From assembly GCA_030144725.1 (NCBI GenBank), contig JASKMD010000008.1, positions 7,269,153-7,333,152 of the forward strand: a stretch of DNA of 64,000 nt, written 5' to 3'. Below the pieces are notes generated by a model. It saw only the letters and a list, made by a program, of their open reading frames with translations. It made no database searches and was not told the DNA's origin. Below, piece after piece: positions 1-10,489 of this stretch. The stretch is from Haematococcus lacustris (Eukaryota > Chlorophyta > Chlorophyceae > Chlamydomonadales > Haematococcaceae). The position numbers and the translations under genes were made by a program. How positions within the stretch are numbered: the first letter of the stretch is position 1; every line of letters starts with the position of its first letter.

Positions 1-3000
1 CAGCATCGCTGGCTCCAGCAACGCCGAGCCATTTGCAAGGGAGGCTAAGCAGCTGACTGAGGCGCGTGCACTGAACAGGTCAGCTGGGCAGTAGCTTTGC
101 TGGGAGGCACGCTGCATGCAGGGCACGGTGTGCTGGATGCTGCTTGCATGATGCCCAAGGAGTGGTGTGGCCACATCATCTAGCCTAGTCTAATGACTCA
201 ACAGCTATTTCTACAACTACAGGACTTGACAGCTATGTTCGTTAATTGACGCGATTGCGTGCTGCCCCCTGCCCCTGCTAAAGTTGCCAGCTAACGGACT
301 AGATATTGGCCTGGTGCCAGCAGGGAGGTTCGCCTGGTGTTGGAGGGAGTGGACAAGTACGAGAACCTGTTTGCCACAGTCTACGTGCCTCCAATGCCCA
401 CGCCCGCTGGCACAGCCAATGGAGCATCAGCTGGCCCAGAAGGCAACCACGTCAATGGCTCCAATGGAGCTGCTCACTCCCAAGACAGCCTAGCTGAACT
501 TCTGGTGAAAATTGGATATGCCAAGGTGCGCACCTAGCACGTCAACTGCTGGGTCTCAGCCAGTGCTGTGTGTATGCAGCACCATCTAATTGAAGCACAC
601 AGCTGTATATGCTGCATGTTTAAAAACATCAGCTCTGTCTGGGGCATCTCTTGCTCTCTTCCCGTTGTAGTGTGTTGAGTGGTCTCTCGGCCTAATGACC
701 TCTGGCAGCAACCGGCTACGCGACCTTGAGAAGGCTGCAAAGGCTGAGCGCCGGGGCATGTGGACCAACTGGGTGCCACCTGTGACCAACCAGGTGCGCT
801 GCTGGCCGACCCAGTAGTGTTGCGCAGCAGGGGGTGCTGCATCATCTACACAATGAATAGCACAGAGTGCGACAAGGCTCAACAGGCGCAATGTACAGAG
901 CCAAATGGTGCTCAACTGCTCGTGTTTGCCCACGCAGAACAAGCTGTCTGATACCTTTCATGGCAAGGTTGTGGAGGTGGTCAGCGGAGACTGCTTGGTC
1001 ATCAAAGACATGACCTCAGGCGTGGAGCGCAGGGTCCAGCTGTCAAGGTGCCTCTCCTGGGTCACTGCTGGTCAACCCCTATGCACCATGTGTTGGCTAT
1101 GTTTTTGATGGCCATCACACCTCAGTGCATGCACCACGGCCTTGCTGCAACCATGGCATCGGTCCCTCCGGTCCAGGAGGGACGCCTGTGCTGTGCAAGT
1201 TGATGCCGGTGTCAAGTGCCTTGCCCACTCGCCCTGCTGCGCACCTCCAGCTCACTCACCCAATGCTAATGGGGAAGCGTGAAACAATGGTGTGCAAGAG
1301 TGACAACTGCTTGGTTGACTCCAGGAGTACAGCTGCAAGCCACAGTGTGACCATGGCTTGTATGTCTCAAAGACTGGTGAACAGCTGGATAACGCATGAT
1401 GCTATGATATGCATGACAGAAGCAGCTGCCCATAGCAAAAATGGCATGGCATCTGTTCTGTATAACAAGCCCTGTTTTCTTGTTGTGAAAGAGGCGCTGG
1501 CTGCCATGCATGTCTTGCTCAGATTTCTCTACGCATGCCTGCCCCACTGCCTATGTAGCTTGAGAGCGCCGCGCATGGGGACCCGCGAGCGCGGCCCTGA
1601 CCCCTGGGCCACAGACGCCAAGGAGTTTCTGCGCAAGAAGCTGATTGGGCGGGAGGTGGACGTGAAGATGGAGTACACCCGCAAGGTGCCCATCACGGGG
1701 CCAGACGCTGGGCCAGGCAATGAGGAGAGATTACTGTCCTTCGGCAACGTAGAGCTGGCGGCAGACAGTAAGGGTGGGGAGGAGGCGCAAAATGTGGCAG
1801 AGATGGTGGTGGCCAGGGGCTTCGCAAACGTCATCAAGCACCGCATGGATGAGGTAGGTGCAGCCTGCCCAGTGCGCCCAACCCCTTAGCTTGATTTGAG
1901 GTCAGCTGTCACATCTGCTTGCTGCCGACAGCTGAATCGGTGACAGAGGTTGATGGCATGGAGTCTGACTTGTCACTGAAACATGTTGAGGGAAATAGGC
2001 GGTGTAGGAAGCAGTTACATGGCAGCAATGTGGGGCTGTGGAGTGTTCCATGGCTCACTGGGAGCCCTTGCTGTGTAGGAGCGGTCGAGCGTATATGAGA
2101 AGCTGGTGGAGTGTGAGGAGCTGGCCAAGAACGCCAAGCGCGGCGTGTTCAGCACAAAGGAGCCAGCTGCCAACCGCATGAATGACGTCTCTGCCCCAGG
2201 CAACGCACAAAAGCAAGTGCCTAGCAGCACGCAATGCAGCTATCAACAGCAGCTATCAACAGCTATCAACGGCAGGGTGGCAGTTTGTGCGCTGTAGCGC
2301 CCCGCCACTGTGCAGCACCAACCAGGTCGTACTTGCCAATGATTTGACCTGGTGAGCTGGCCAAGAGAAGCCAGCAGATGTATGCACCTTTGGCTGTAGG
2401 GCCAAGCAGTACCTGAGCTTCCTGCAGCGAGGTGGGCGCATGCAAGGCATTGTGGAGTTTGTGCTCAGTGGGCACCGCTTGAAGGTACGCAGCAATTGTG
2501 GGGGTCTCCCAGGATAGCACAGCAATGTCAGGAGTGGCATGGCCACCTTGGCACTAGGGAAGTTGGGAGCCAGACAAACTGCCAGCCATGCCTTCAAGTT
2601 CGCATAACTCCAACCTCTTGTGGCAGCAGCCTGTGCCCTGGGGGGTTGACAGTGACCCAGCTTCCCTCGTGCCAGCCTCCTGTGGTTGCGCTAGGGGTAT
2701 TGGGAGTTAGACAAGCTGCACACTGTGTGGATGCTTGTGGCAGGTCACCATCCCCAAGGAGGGTGTCACCATTGTGTTCGCTCCCTCTGGCATCAAGACC
2801 CCCTCCAGGGCTCAGCCTGCACAACACGGCAAGCCAGCAGTCCAGGTGAGGCCAGGCAACACCATGGGCGCAAAAGTCCATGCCATGTACGTCAGTTCTG
2901 ATCATGGGGTTGCACCCAGAAGCGCCATAGGCCCATAGCCCATAGTCATACTAGCCTAGGGGCAGCCCAATGGTGTCTGCCCCGATCCAGGTTGTGTCCA

Positions 3001-5641
3001 TGCAGTCCTTGTAGTGCCTTTAATACTACTGATTGTCCTTGAAAAGTTCCTGGAGCTATTCCAGACTTTGGTCGTGTCTTGTCTGTCCAGGGTGAGCCAT
3101 TCGCTGATGAGGCAGTGTCTTTCACGCGGGAGCTGGCCCTGCAGCATGACTGTGAAGTGATGGTGGAGACCATGGACAGGGGCGGGACCTTCCTGGGCTC
3201 CATCTCTATCCTGCCCACCCACCCTCAGGCCAAGCCCGTGTCCCTGGCACTGGCGCTGCTGAGGGCTGGCCTGGCCCGCCTGCAGCCCAATGTGGATCCT
3301 TTCAGGCTTCCAGACGGTGCTGAGATGGTGGCACTGCAGAAAGCTGCGCGGGATGCTCGGCTCAAAGTGGGTTGCAGTTTGAATGAGTGGGAATGGACAG
3401 CGACGTCCTGCAAGGACCCTATAGCTACTGGGTGCCAGGGCTAGCCACCACTTGGGCACAGGTTGCTGATGATGACGTCTTGCACTGAGTGCATGATGAG
3501 CAACACCAAGTGTGCTCAATGGGCAGCATTTGGTCAAGAGCTGTCCTTTGTGCACCAGGCAAAAGGTGATGTGTTCCCATCATTGCTGATGTATAAGTGT
3601 TGCTGTATAGAAATGGATAGCCCAGGACCTCTCACAGCTGACTGGCTGAGTGTTTGTCTTGCAGATCTGGCAGAACTGGACGCCTGAGATGGAGCGTGCG
3701 GAGACTGGCGAGGATGAGGAAGACAGTGCGCTGGGCACCAATGGCAACGGGGCAGCGGGGCATAGACAATTGGAGGTCATGGATGTGAGTGGCTGGTGCA
3801 GGGGGACGGGTAGGGAGGATGGCAGCACTGGCTTTGTCCTGAACCTGCATGATGGCCGCCACCCACTGCTTGGCACATGAGCAGACCGATCACATCAGTA
3901 CCCAGGCTCATCACAGCTGCAGCACAAGCACCCTCCTTACCCTGACCTGCAGGTGGCCGTCACTGAGGTGGTGGATGCCAGCGAGTTCTACGTCCAGCGG
4001 GTGCATGAACCCCGCGTCCAGTGGGTAGCAGAGCAGATGCAGGCCGTGGCGGCAGCCCCTCCCCCTCCCATCCCAGTGAGTCACAGTCCAGTCAGGCTGC
4101 ACCATAGCTCCTGTGGTGCAGTAGGCAACCCATGAGGTGCCAATGCTTGCTCATTCTCCGCTTGCCTAACACGGTGGTGGTGCTGATGCTTTGGGATGTG
4201 GGCATGTTCCTGCTTCTGCATCATGCACATGTATGATAGTGTGACTCTTGGATGGCCCTGTATGCAGCCAGAGCTGCGGGTCGGACAGCTGTGCTGCGCC
4301 CAGTTCAGCCTGGACAAGCAGTGGTACCGGGCATATGTGGAGAAGACCATGCCACTGTCCTCACAATATCAGGTCTACTTCATCGATTTTGGGAACAAGT
4401 GAGTTGGCTGAACTGCCCGACCAGCCAATAGACAGTAGAGCAGTAGAGCATAATGGAAGAAGACCCCAAAGGAAACGAGGGAAGGGAATGAAAGGTTGGC
4501 TGTCGAGCTCAGCGGTTGCCGATATGGTGCATCTTGTGCTGCTGTCGCTGCCGGGCAGGGAGGTGGTGTCTGACAAGTGTGTGCGCCAGATGGAGCCAGC
4601 ACTGGCTGCTGTCCCGCCCCAAGCGCTGCAATGCTGCCTGGCATACCTAAAGGTGTGGTCAGCAGGAAGCGCAGATCTTATCGCAGGCTATCAGAACTCT
4701 CTTCATCACTGCACAGCAGCTTGGCAATGTCTTCATGATGCCCAGATGGGCCCAGCTGCACTATGTGTGCTACGCTGTGGGTATGTGTGCTGTGTCATAT
4801 GTGTCATCTTGCATATGTGTTGTGCCATGTGTGTGCCTCCTAGCTGGGCACACTGCCTAGGGCGGCATGGCTTTGCAGCATCAGTGAGCTGAGCGAGAGC
4901 TGTGTGGCAGTGAGCTGGCTGACTTGTGGCACCGGACCACCCTGACCCCCCAGGTGCCCAGTGCTGGTGTGGAGTACGCCAACGAGGCCCGGGCCCTCCT
5001 GACGCAGCTACTGGGGGGTGGACAGCCCCTGACAGCAACAGTGATCAGCAAGGAGAAGCCAGGCGCCAAGGACAATGCCAAGCACCCGCGGTGGGCCAAC
5101 AACAAGCTGGCAGTGACCTTGGTAGAACCCAACTCGCAGGTCAGAGCTGCTGGAAGACATGGCCGGCCTGCAGCTCTGCTCACATGCTGGCCTGCGCTGC
5201 TGGCAGGCGTTCAGATGTTGCAGGGGCTGCCACTGGCCCACCACCACCGCTCCGCATAGCCGTGCTCTGTGTTGTTTGGCGTGCTGCAGGGTGATGTGGC
5301 AGTGGAGCTGTTGTGTGCGGGGCTGGCCCGGCTGCCCAAGCTGACCCGAGTGAAGGACCCTCTGGCCAAGCAAGCAATCCAGGATTTGTCCCCGTATGAG
5401 GAAGAGGCACGTGAGGCACGGCGTGGGTTGTACACATACGGCGACCCAGGTGCGCTGCACACAGCCGCACTGCTGGCCTGTGATGCGAGGCCATGCTGTA
5501 AATGGCGGTGGTGCCGCAGCTGAAGGAGCAAGGCTGAAGGGCATTGTGGTAACGTACTTGTGCCATGTGTTGCGTGCAGGCGACAGTGAAGACGAGGAGA
5601 AGCCTGCACCCAAGGCAGCAGCCTGGGGCAAGCCGCGCTAA
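1..5641 (+). CDS. TSN1: Tudor staphylococcal nuclease (TSN/SND1), 3' part of gene
   Basis: Multi-exon gene cut by the left window edge; 16 exons join into 756 codons ending at TAA 5639-5641. The product is the RNA-binding, stress-granule and RNA-decay protein with five SN folds and a Tudor domain. In order: the end of SN2 (EPFAREAKQLTEARALNREV), SN3 from about residue 132 (KVVEVVSGDCLVIKD; EFLRKKLIGREVDVKMEY), SN4 from about 311 (YLSFLQRGGRMQGIVEFVLS; GEPFADEA), Tudor around 547-590 (GQLCCAQFSLDKQWYRAYVE, VYFIDFGNK), then the split SN5 (EEEAREARRGLYTYGD). Exon order and content match plant TSN closely. The C-terminus is a short acidic/basic tail. SN1 and the start codon are outside the window. 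All joins keep frame, so the gene looks intact. Identity is very secure; individual splice sites are inferred from homology and GT/AG consensus. Confidence 0.95.
1..5641 (+). other. TSN1: TSN1 exon map
   Basis: Exons inferred from homology, reading phase and splice consensus: 1-78 (partial), 324-525, 680-793, 938-1047, 1559-1853, 2079-2212, 2400-2484, 2744-2845, 3091-3366, 3665-3784, 3953-4075, 4268-4398, 4559-4652, 4954-5139, 5290-5449, 5580-5641. Phases are consistent throughout. All introns are GT-AG except 2213-2399, which fits only as GC-AG. Exon 680-793 is the least certain start; it was chosen because it restores the conserved WS motif. Confidence 0.85.
2213..2399 (+). other. TSN1: GC-AG intron in TSN1
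   Basis: The only donor giving phase 2, needed to continue into AKQYLSFLQR, is GCAAGT at 2213. This is the textbook GC-AG donor context. Joined, it reads NAQKAKQYLSFLQR, matching the plant protein region with KKAKDFLPSLQR. Confidence 0.75.
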
Positions 5642-5749
5642 GCTGATGCAATGGTTATGCATGGAAATGTGTTCGTGTAGTATCATTGCTGCCGTCATGG
5701 CTGTGACGTGCGCTGCCACGAGATGTTTTGAGCAAGCTGTATCACCTTG

Positions 5750-5895
5750 CGAGGACGCAAGTCCAAGTAAGATCGTTTCTATGTATTGGACGGATTGTCA
5801 GCGTCACACTCAGCTTAAATCCTCCTGAGCCACAGTAAGGCTGCACATCACAGCTGTAACACGATGCCATGTGTGGTCACGAGTAGGGTGCGGTA
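5750..5895 (+). repeat. TSN1 3'UTR with TGTAA polyadenylation motif; diverged copy at about 9.5 kb
   Basis: A TGTAA motif, the usual chlorophyte poly(A) signal, lies at 5855-5859, 214 bases after the stop. Much of 5750-5895 is recognisable again at 9465-9665 in the same orientation. Shared blocks include GCGAGGACGC, TTCTATGTA, CAGCGTC and a CACATCAC...GTGTGTGG...CACGAG...GTGCGGT series. Confidence 0.6.
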
Positions 5896-6439
5896 ATACT
5901 ACTTAAACTAATTGGATCGGATCGTCGTGACATTAGTCGGATCCCATCGGGGTCCCAGTCGGGGTTTAATTCCTGGAGGTCGCACCCTAGTTATCCAAAA
6001 TGTCATCATTCTCGGCCTCGCACAGCCTCACATGTGCCACACGCCGAAAGTTAAGAGTCTTAAATCAAGATTTGTGTGCAATGCAAGAGGGTAGGGTGGG
6101 TAGAAAGGTGGCCGAGTACTGGGAGGTGGTGGCTTGAGCTGTGATGCCGTTAGGCTCTCACTGCGGTTAGATGGCGTTAGCAGATAGATCACACGGGTCG
6201 AGAAGTTCGCTCACAGTGGGAGGGAGAAAATGCCCGACCCCTTCCCCAGGCGTTCTGCCGCACCCACCTCGTCGGCTTAGTGTGGGATGTGCGGCACCCG
6301 CACCAATGCGCCCCAAACGGGCAGATGGCAAAGATGTGACCTCTGCGTTGCACCCCGCGTTTAACATGGCCAGGTTGTGGGCCCCTCGCTGAGCCCACTC
6401 GCTCATCGGCACCACCTCTCTGCACGCACGCCTGCACCT
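5896..6439. other. Intergenic, no gene recognised
   Basis: Short open frames exist on both strands, but none has splice logic, conserved motifs or a paralogue in the window. Confidence 0.5.
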
Positions 6440-7875
6440 TCCGCTACAGCTCTGCGGACAAGACGGCTGCGCAGCAGGGTAAAGCATGCGCAGTGGGCAA
6501 AGCAGCTGCTGGGCCAACGCTACGTCCGTAGCAGCTGCTGCGGATGCTAAGGATGGACTGCGGTCTCAGCGGCCAACGCAGCTCGCGCAGTAAGGAACGG
6601 TCGCTCCAACCCAGGTATGAGCTGCGTTGTGCCCCCAGTTGCTGGTATACCCGCACATGCTGTTGCTTGCTGCTGTTGTTGCACCTCACCTGCTCAAGTG
6701 CTCAATGCACAGCTATGCGCTGCATTGCTTCACTCCTATGTGTGGCATCGTCTTGGTTGTGGTGCTCGTCCGCAGGTGTGGCCATACAGAAGCGTACCAC
6801 CCGTGAGCAGCCATTGCCTTACAAGGGGCAAGGGCATGTTGGCATCACAGCAGGAGCATGCGGAAAGCACAGCTGGGCCACAAGGGGAAGGGGCAGGTAT
6901 GAAGCGCAACCGGGGCAGGTGCAGCAGGGGTAGGCAGGCAGCATTGCAGGAGTGCGTAGGCACAGCAGCAGGGACAGGCGCAGGCGCATCATGGGTATGC
7001 AGGTTGCATGCAGTCTGGGTAGGCAGGCGGTGGAGGGGCAGCGGCAGCCAGGCAGGACAACAGTATACACTCAGGGCTGCAGTGGCAAACGCAGCAGGGA
7101 TAGACCATTTATCGATAGGGAAGGATATGTCCATGCTTGTGCCTACTGGTGCTTGTGCAGATGCCCGCCCAAGGCGCATGATGTGATGGCTGCAGCAGTG
7201 GGGGAGGCGGTGCTAGCAGCAGCAGCAATGGTGGCAGCAGTGGCGGCAGCACAACAGGAGTAGACAGTCATAACAGCGATGGCAAACACAGAATGGCTAG
7301 GCAGGTAGTGTGGGCGAGGTAGGCAACTAGGACAATGGCAGCAGCAGTGGCAGAGGCGACAGCAACACCAACAGGCGTCGCCAGCGGCAGTGGCGGCAAC
7401 AACGGCAGCAGCGGCGGCAGTGGCGGCAGCAACAGCGGAAGTGTTCGATACAAGTCAGCAATGTCAGCAATCCCATAAAAATGTCTAGGTACACCTGTCT
7501 CGTGCTAGCCTGTGCTTGTGCCAGCGTGTTCCTATATGTGTGTCCCACCTTGTGTGCCTATCTGTGTGTCTATGCCAATGCATGCCACTTCCAGCATTCC
7601 CAGCACAGCACAGCACAGCAAGGAGCGGCAGCCAGGCGTTGTCGGGGTGTCTGGCCAGCCTGCCCACTTCTAGTCATGCATGTCCGTGTTTGTTGATCAC
7701 AAGCGTGCCCCTTGCTTGCTGTAGGTGTAACAGTCACACAGCAACCCCTCGGTCCCTTCCCCCTAACCCTACCCTGTCCCATCACCAAAACCTCCAAGTC
7801 TCCTACGCCCCCTCTTCCCCCCTCCCCCTCACCTCCCCCCGGACATCGTGGTCCCCTCCTTACCCTCCCAGCCCT
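6440..7875 (+). repeat. Dispersed 1.4-kb repeat D, copy A
   Basis: Nearly collinear with the reverse complement of 58120-59535. Identity is visible along the whole length: for example the peptides MSCVV.VAGIPAH.VACCCC, HRSVPPVS-type strings and SRYTCLVLAC, and the DNA string TTTGTTGATCACAAGCGTG. Copy A lacks about 90 bases present in copy B near its left end. Reading frames in both copies are repeatedly broken. The element is unidentified; a retroelement fragment or a non-coding repeat are both possible. Confidence 0.7.
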
Positions 7876-8192
7876 GCCCCACCCCCTCCCAGCCCTGCCC
7901 CACCCCCTCCCAGCCCTGCCCCACCCCCTCCCAGCCCAGCCCCACCCCCTCCCAGCCCTGCCCAACTCCCTCCCAGCCCTGCCCAACTCCCTCCCAGCCT
8001 TGTGTTGCCCCTCCCACCCCTGCCCCACCCTGCCCCACCCCCTCCCACCCCTGCCGTACCCCCTCCCAGCCTTGCGTTGACCCTCCCTGCCCTGCCCTGC
8101 CTTGCCCTGCCCAGCCCTGCCTTGCCCTGCCCTGCCCTGCCCTGCCCTGCCCTGCCCTGCCCTGCCCTGCCCTGCCCTGCCCTGCCCTGCCT
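7850..8192. repeat. CCCTGC-rich minisatellite/microsatellite tract
   Basis: About five copies of a roughly 22-bp unit (CCCTCCCAGCCCTGCCCCAC) grade into pure CCTGC pentamers. It lies at the junction between repeat D and the CAG satellite. Long ORFs in it are compositional artefacts. Confidence 0.85.
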
Positions 8193-8198
8193 GTAGGT

Positions 8199-8700
8199 GT
8201 GTGGTAGTGGGGGCTGCATGTAGCAGCAGGCTGTCGGTGTGCTGCAGTGCATGAGCAGCAGCAGGCAGCAGTGCATGTGACGCAGTGCATGAGCAGCAGC
8301 AGCAGCAGGCTGTAGTGCATGAGCAGCTGTGCAAGGACAGCAGCAGCAGCAGGCTTTAGGTGTGTGGCAGTGCAAGCTGCAGGTAGCAGCAGGCTGTAGG
8401 TGTGCTGCAGTGCATGAGCAGTAGCAGCAAGCTGCAGTGCATGTGTTTTAGTGCATGAGCAGGAACAGCAGCAGGCTGTAGTGCATGAGCAGCAGTGCAT
8501 GGGCAGCAGCAGCAGCAAGCTGTAGGTGTGTGGCGGTGCAGGTAGCAGCAGGCTGCAGGTGTGCTTCAGTGCATGAGCAGTAGTGGATGGGCAGCAGCAG
8601 CAAGCTGTAGGTGTGTTGCGGTGCATGAGCAGCAGCAAGAGCAGCAGGCTGTAGTGCATGAGCAGTGCATCGACAGCATCAGCATGTTGTAGGTGTGTGG
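8199..8700. repeat. CAG-rich satellite, copy 1
   Basis: Imperfect tandem units made of GCAGTGCATGAGCAGCAGCA and GGCTGTAGGTGTGTGGCAG. The same satellite is at 56067-56500, in the same orientation. Both are followed 40-60 bases later by TTGCATGGTACAAAAGCTTT (8755 and 56542), so the satellite plus this tail behaves as one repeat family. Confidence 0.8.
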
Positions 8701-8786
8701 CAGGGCAGTCTTATAATATCAATCATCAGCAACTTAAAGCCCATGTAAGAATAATGTTGCATGGTACAAAAGCTTTCAAAAAGCTG

Positions 8787-8945
8787 AGAATCATGACCTG
8801 CACACATGCACACGCGCACACGCACACCCATCATGCAACATTGCAGTTGAGTCTGGCTCTATGCAGTCAGCTTTGCTCCAGCATACAGGGCATCCACCAC
8901 TGACCTTCAACTTGTCTCCTTCCTTCAATACGCTTTCCACACATG
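8787..8945 (-). pseudogene. Plastid ribosomal protein S1 C-terminal exons, truncated fragment
   Basis: On the minus strand an acceptor (GTGTGTGCAG type) is followed by VMIL at 8797, the start of the last S1 exon. Upstream, the end of the S1-fold exon ([11 protein letters not shown], low end 8905) and its donor survive. The rest of both exons is missing: one side is joined to the CAG-repeat tail, the other to the acidic reading frame at 8959. This is a sixth, broken member of the S1 family described at 9.7-12.5 and 44.6-48.2 kb. Confidence 0.7.
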
Positions 8946-8958
8946 CTTTTGTTCACTA

Positions 8959-9362
8959 TCAGGGCAGCCGCCTTCGAGCACTGAAGCGTGTGGCTGCTTC
9001 CATCACAGCCTCATCATCCTCACCATCAATCTCGCCCTCACCGCTAACAGAGCTGCTGCTGGCTGAGCTGCTGGCACTGCAAACTGCTGGTGACCTACTG
9101 TCGCTTCCATCAGCCTCCACCGTGGCAGCAGCCCTCAAAGCTTGTGTGACGATGTCGTCCTCATCACTATCAGAAAGATCACTATCGCTCTGCCCCTGCC
9201 CCTGCCCTTGCCGCGGCCCCTCCGCCTGCTCCCGCCCCTGCCCCTGCCCCTGCCCTTGCTGCGGCCCCCTCGCCTGCTCCTGCCCCTGCCCTCCCCCCCA
9301 GCATCTATGGGCTGATCATCGAGGTCAGCAAGCTCTGTTTTAGCTTTGGCGCCATCTACCAT
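8959..9362 (-). pseudogene. Acidic, Ser-rich protein with a frame break (possible small gene)
   Basis: The start at 9362 (ATG in CACCATGG context) reads MVDGAKAKTELADLDDQPID, then runs into a G-rich repeat containing seven consecutive G. The following sequence is protein-like only one frame over: QSDSDLSDSDEDDIVTQALR, a Ser/Asp/Glu tract, then EAATRFSARRRLP and TGA at 8959-8961. Either one base is gained or lost in the G run (assembly error or real slippage) or an unseen splice joins them. The family is not recognised. Confidence 0.35.
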
Positions 9363-9414
9363 GGTGTTATGGTGAACTTGAGGGTGCTGCTACAATTCTG
9401 GTGACAGCCGCATG

Positions 9415-9665
9415 CTCAAACAATTGGTGATTATTTGGTGAAATCACCAACAAGGCGTTTCACTACGGTATGCGAGGACGCCAGTCGATGCTATAACAAT
9501 TCTATGTACTGAACGATTTCTCAGCGTCGTAACCTATTCCTAAGCTAGAGTCAGGCAAACTCTGCCAAGAGGTTTGGCGAGGTGAAATATCAAACACATC
9601 ACATCACGAGTCCCAGCTCTAACGTCGTGCTGTGTGTGGACACGAGCCTGTGCGGTGCTTGCCAC
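9415..9665. repeat. Palindrome plus diverged copy of the TSN1 3' region
   Basis: At about 9432-9447 there is a perfect inverted repeat TTGGTGAAATCACCAA. From 9465 to 9665 the sequence follows TSN1 3'UTR 5750-5895 in order and orientation with many substitutions. No coding sequence of TSN1 accompanies it. Confidence 0.5.
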
Positions 9666-9704
9666 CATGGTTAGCCATGTGTGCATGGACAGGGTGACGG
9701 AAAG

Positions 9705-10442
9705 TTAACATGGCCCATGTCCTCCCAGGTCACTCATGACGTAAGCTGCGTCCTGCGATGAAAGAGGATTGTAGGAATCAAGCACTTCATGGGTCACAGC
9801 TAAGACTCGAATTCTGAATTTCTCTGCCATTTCCTCAGCCTTGTCATACACCAGTTTAGGATCTCTGAGCATGTCCCCAGGCGTGGGCTCTAGCTTCCTC
9901 GTCGACAGGTTGACACGGCCTCGGTCGCTCTCATGACTAAGGACCATGACCTGCACACACGCACACGCACGCATACACCCATACCATATGGATGTCGTCG
10001 CTAGGTGGAACACCTGGACCCAGCTTCCACGCCCCATTTGCAAGGTAGCAACTGGTTTGCAGGCGAGTCTAGCTCAGTGCAGTCAGCTTTGATCTAGGGC
10101 ACAAGGCGACTGGTACTGACCTTCAGCTTGTCCCCTTCCTTCAAGATGCTCTGCACATCCTCGACATGGTTATGGGAGATCTGAGTGATGTGCAATAGAC
10201 CTACGAAGCCACCCAGGTCGACAAAGGCGCCGTAGGGCTGGACGGACTGGACTACACCCTCCACGACGTCATACACCTGCAAAGTTCAGGCAAAACAGCT
10301 TCAGCCTGCTGCTTGGGTGCTCTGCCACAGCCGAGCCTGGTGAAGACGTGCTGCGGGCTGCATGTCCCACATGCGAGTGCATTCCCACCTTGAAGGGCAG
10401 CACTCGGCCGTCCCACTTGACTGGCTTGACTTTGCCTGTGTC
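9705..10442 (-). CDS. Plastid ribosomal protein S1-like, C-terminal S1 domain (copy 1)
   Basis: Three minus-strand exons: 10442-10389 ([18 protein letters not shown]), 10276-10121 (the S1 fold, [20 protein letters not shown] ... ILKEGDKLK) and 9950-9705 ([20 protein letters not shown], then [20 protein letters not shown], stop at 9705). This is the last S1 domain plus the conserved [14 protein letters not shown] tail of plastid 30S protein S1, which binds mRNA during plastid translation. All joins are phase 0. No transit peptide or earlier S1 domains are present, so it is a partial gene copy; the Fanzor-like fragment starts just upstream. Its reading frame is the cleanest of the family at this locus. 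Function, if expressed, is uncertain. Confidence 0.65.
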
Positions 10443-10489
10443 CTGCACGTGTTGGCATGGACATTGCCTAGTGCGACGCACATTAGTGC

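Noticed and set aside
7570..8659. Proline/glycine-rich ORFs in the CCTGC and CAG tracts
   Set aside because: Simple-sequence translation; both strands and several frames are equally open.
8199..8700. CRISPR-like regular repeats
   Set aside because: Units are contiguous imperfect CAG-rich satellites without unique spacers, in a eukaryotic genome.
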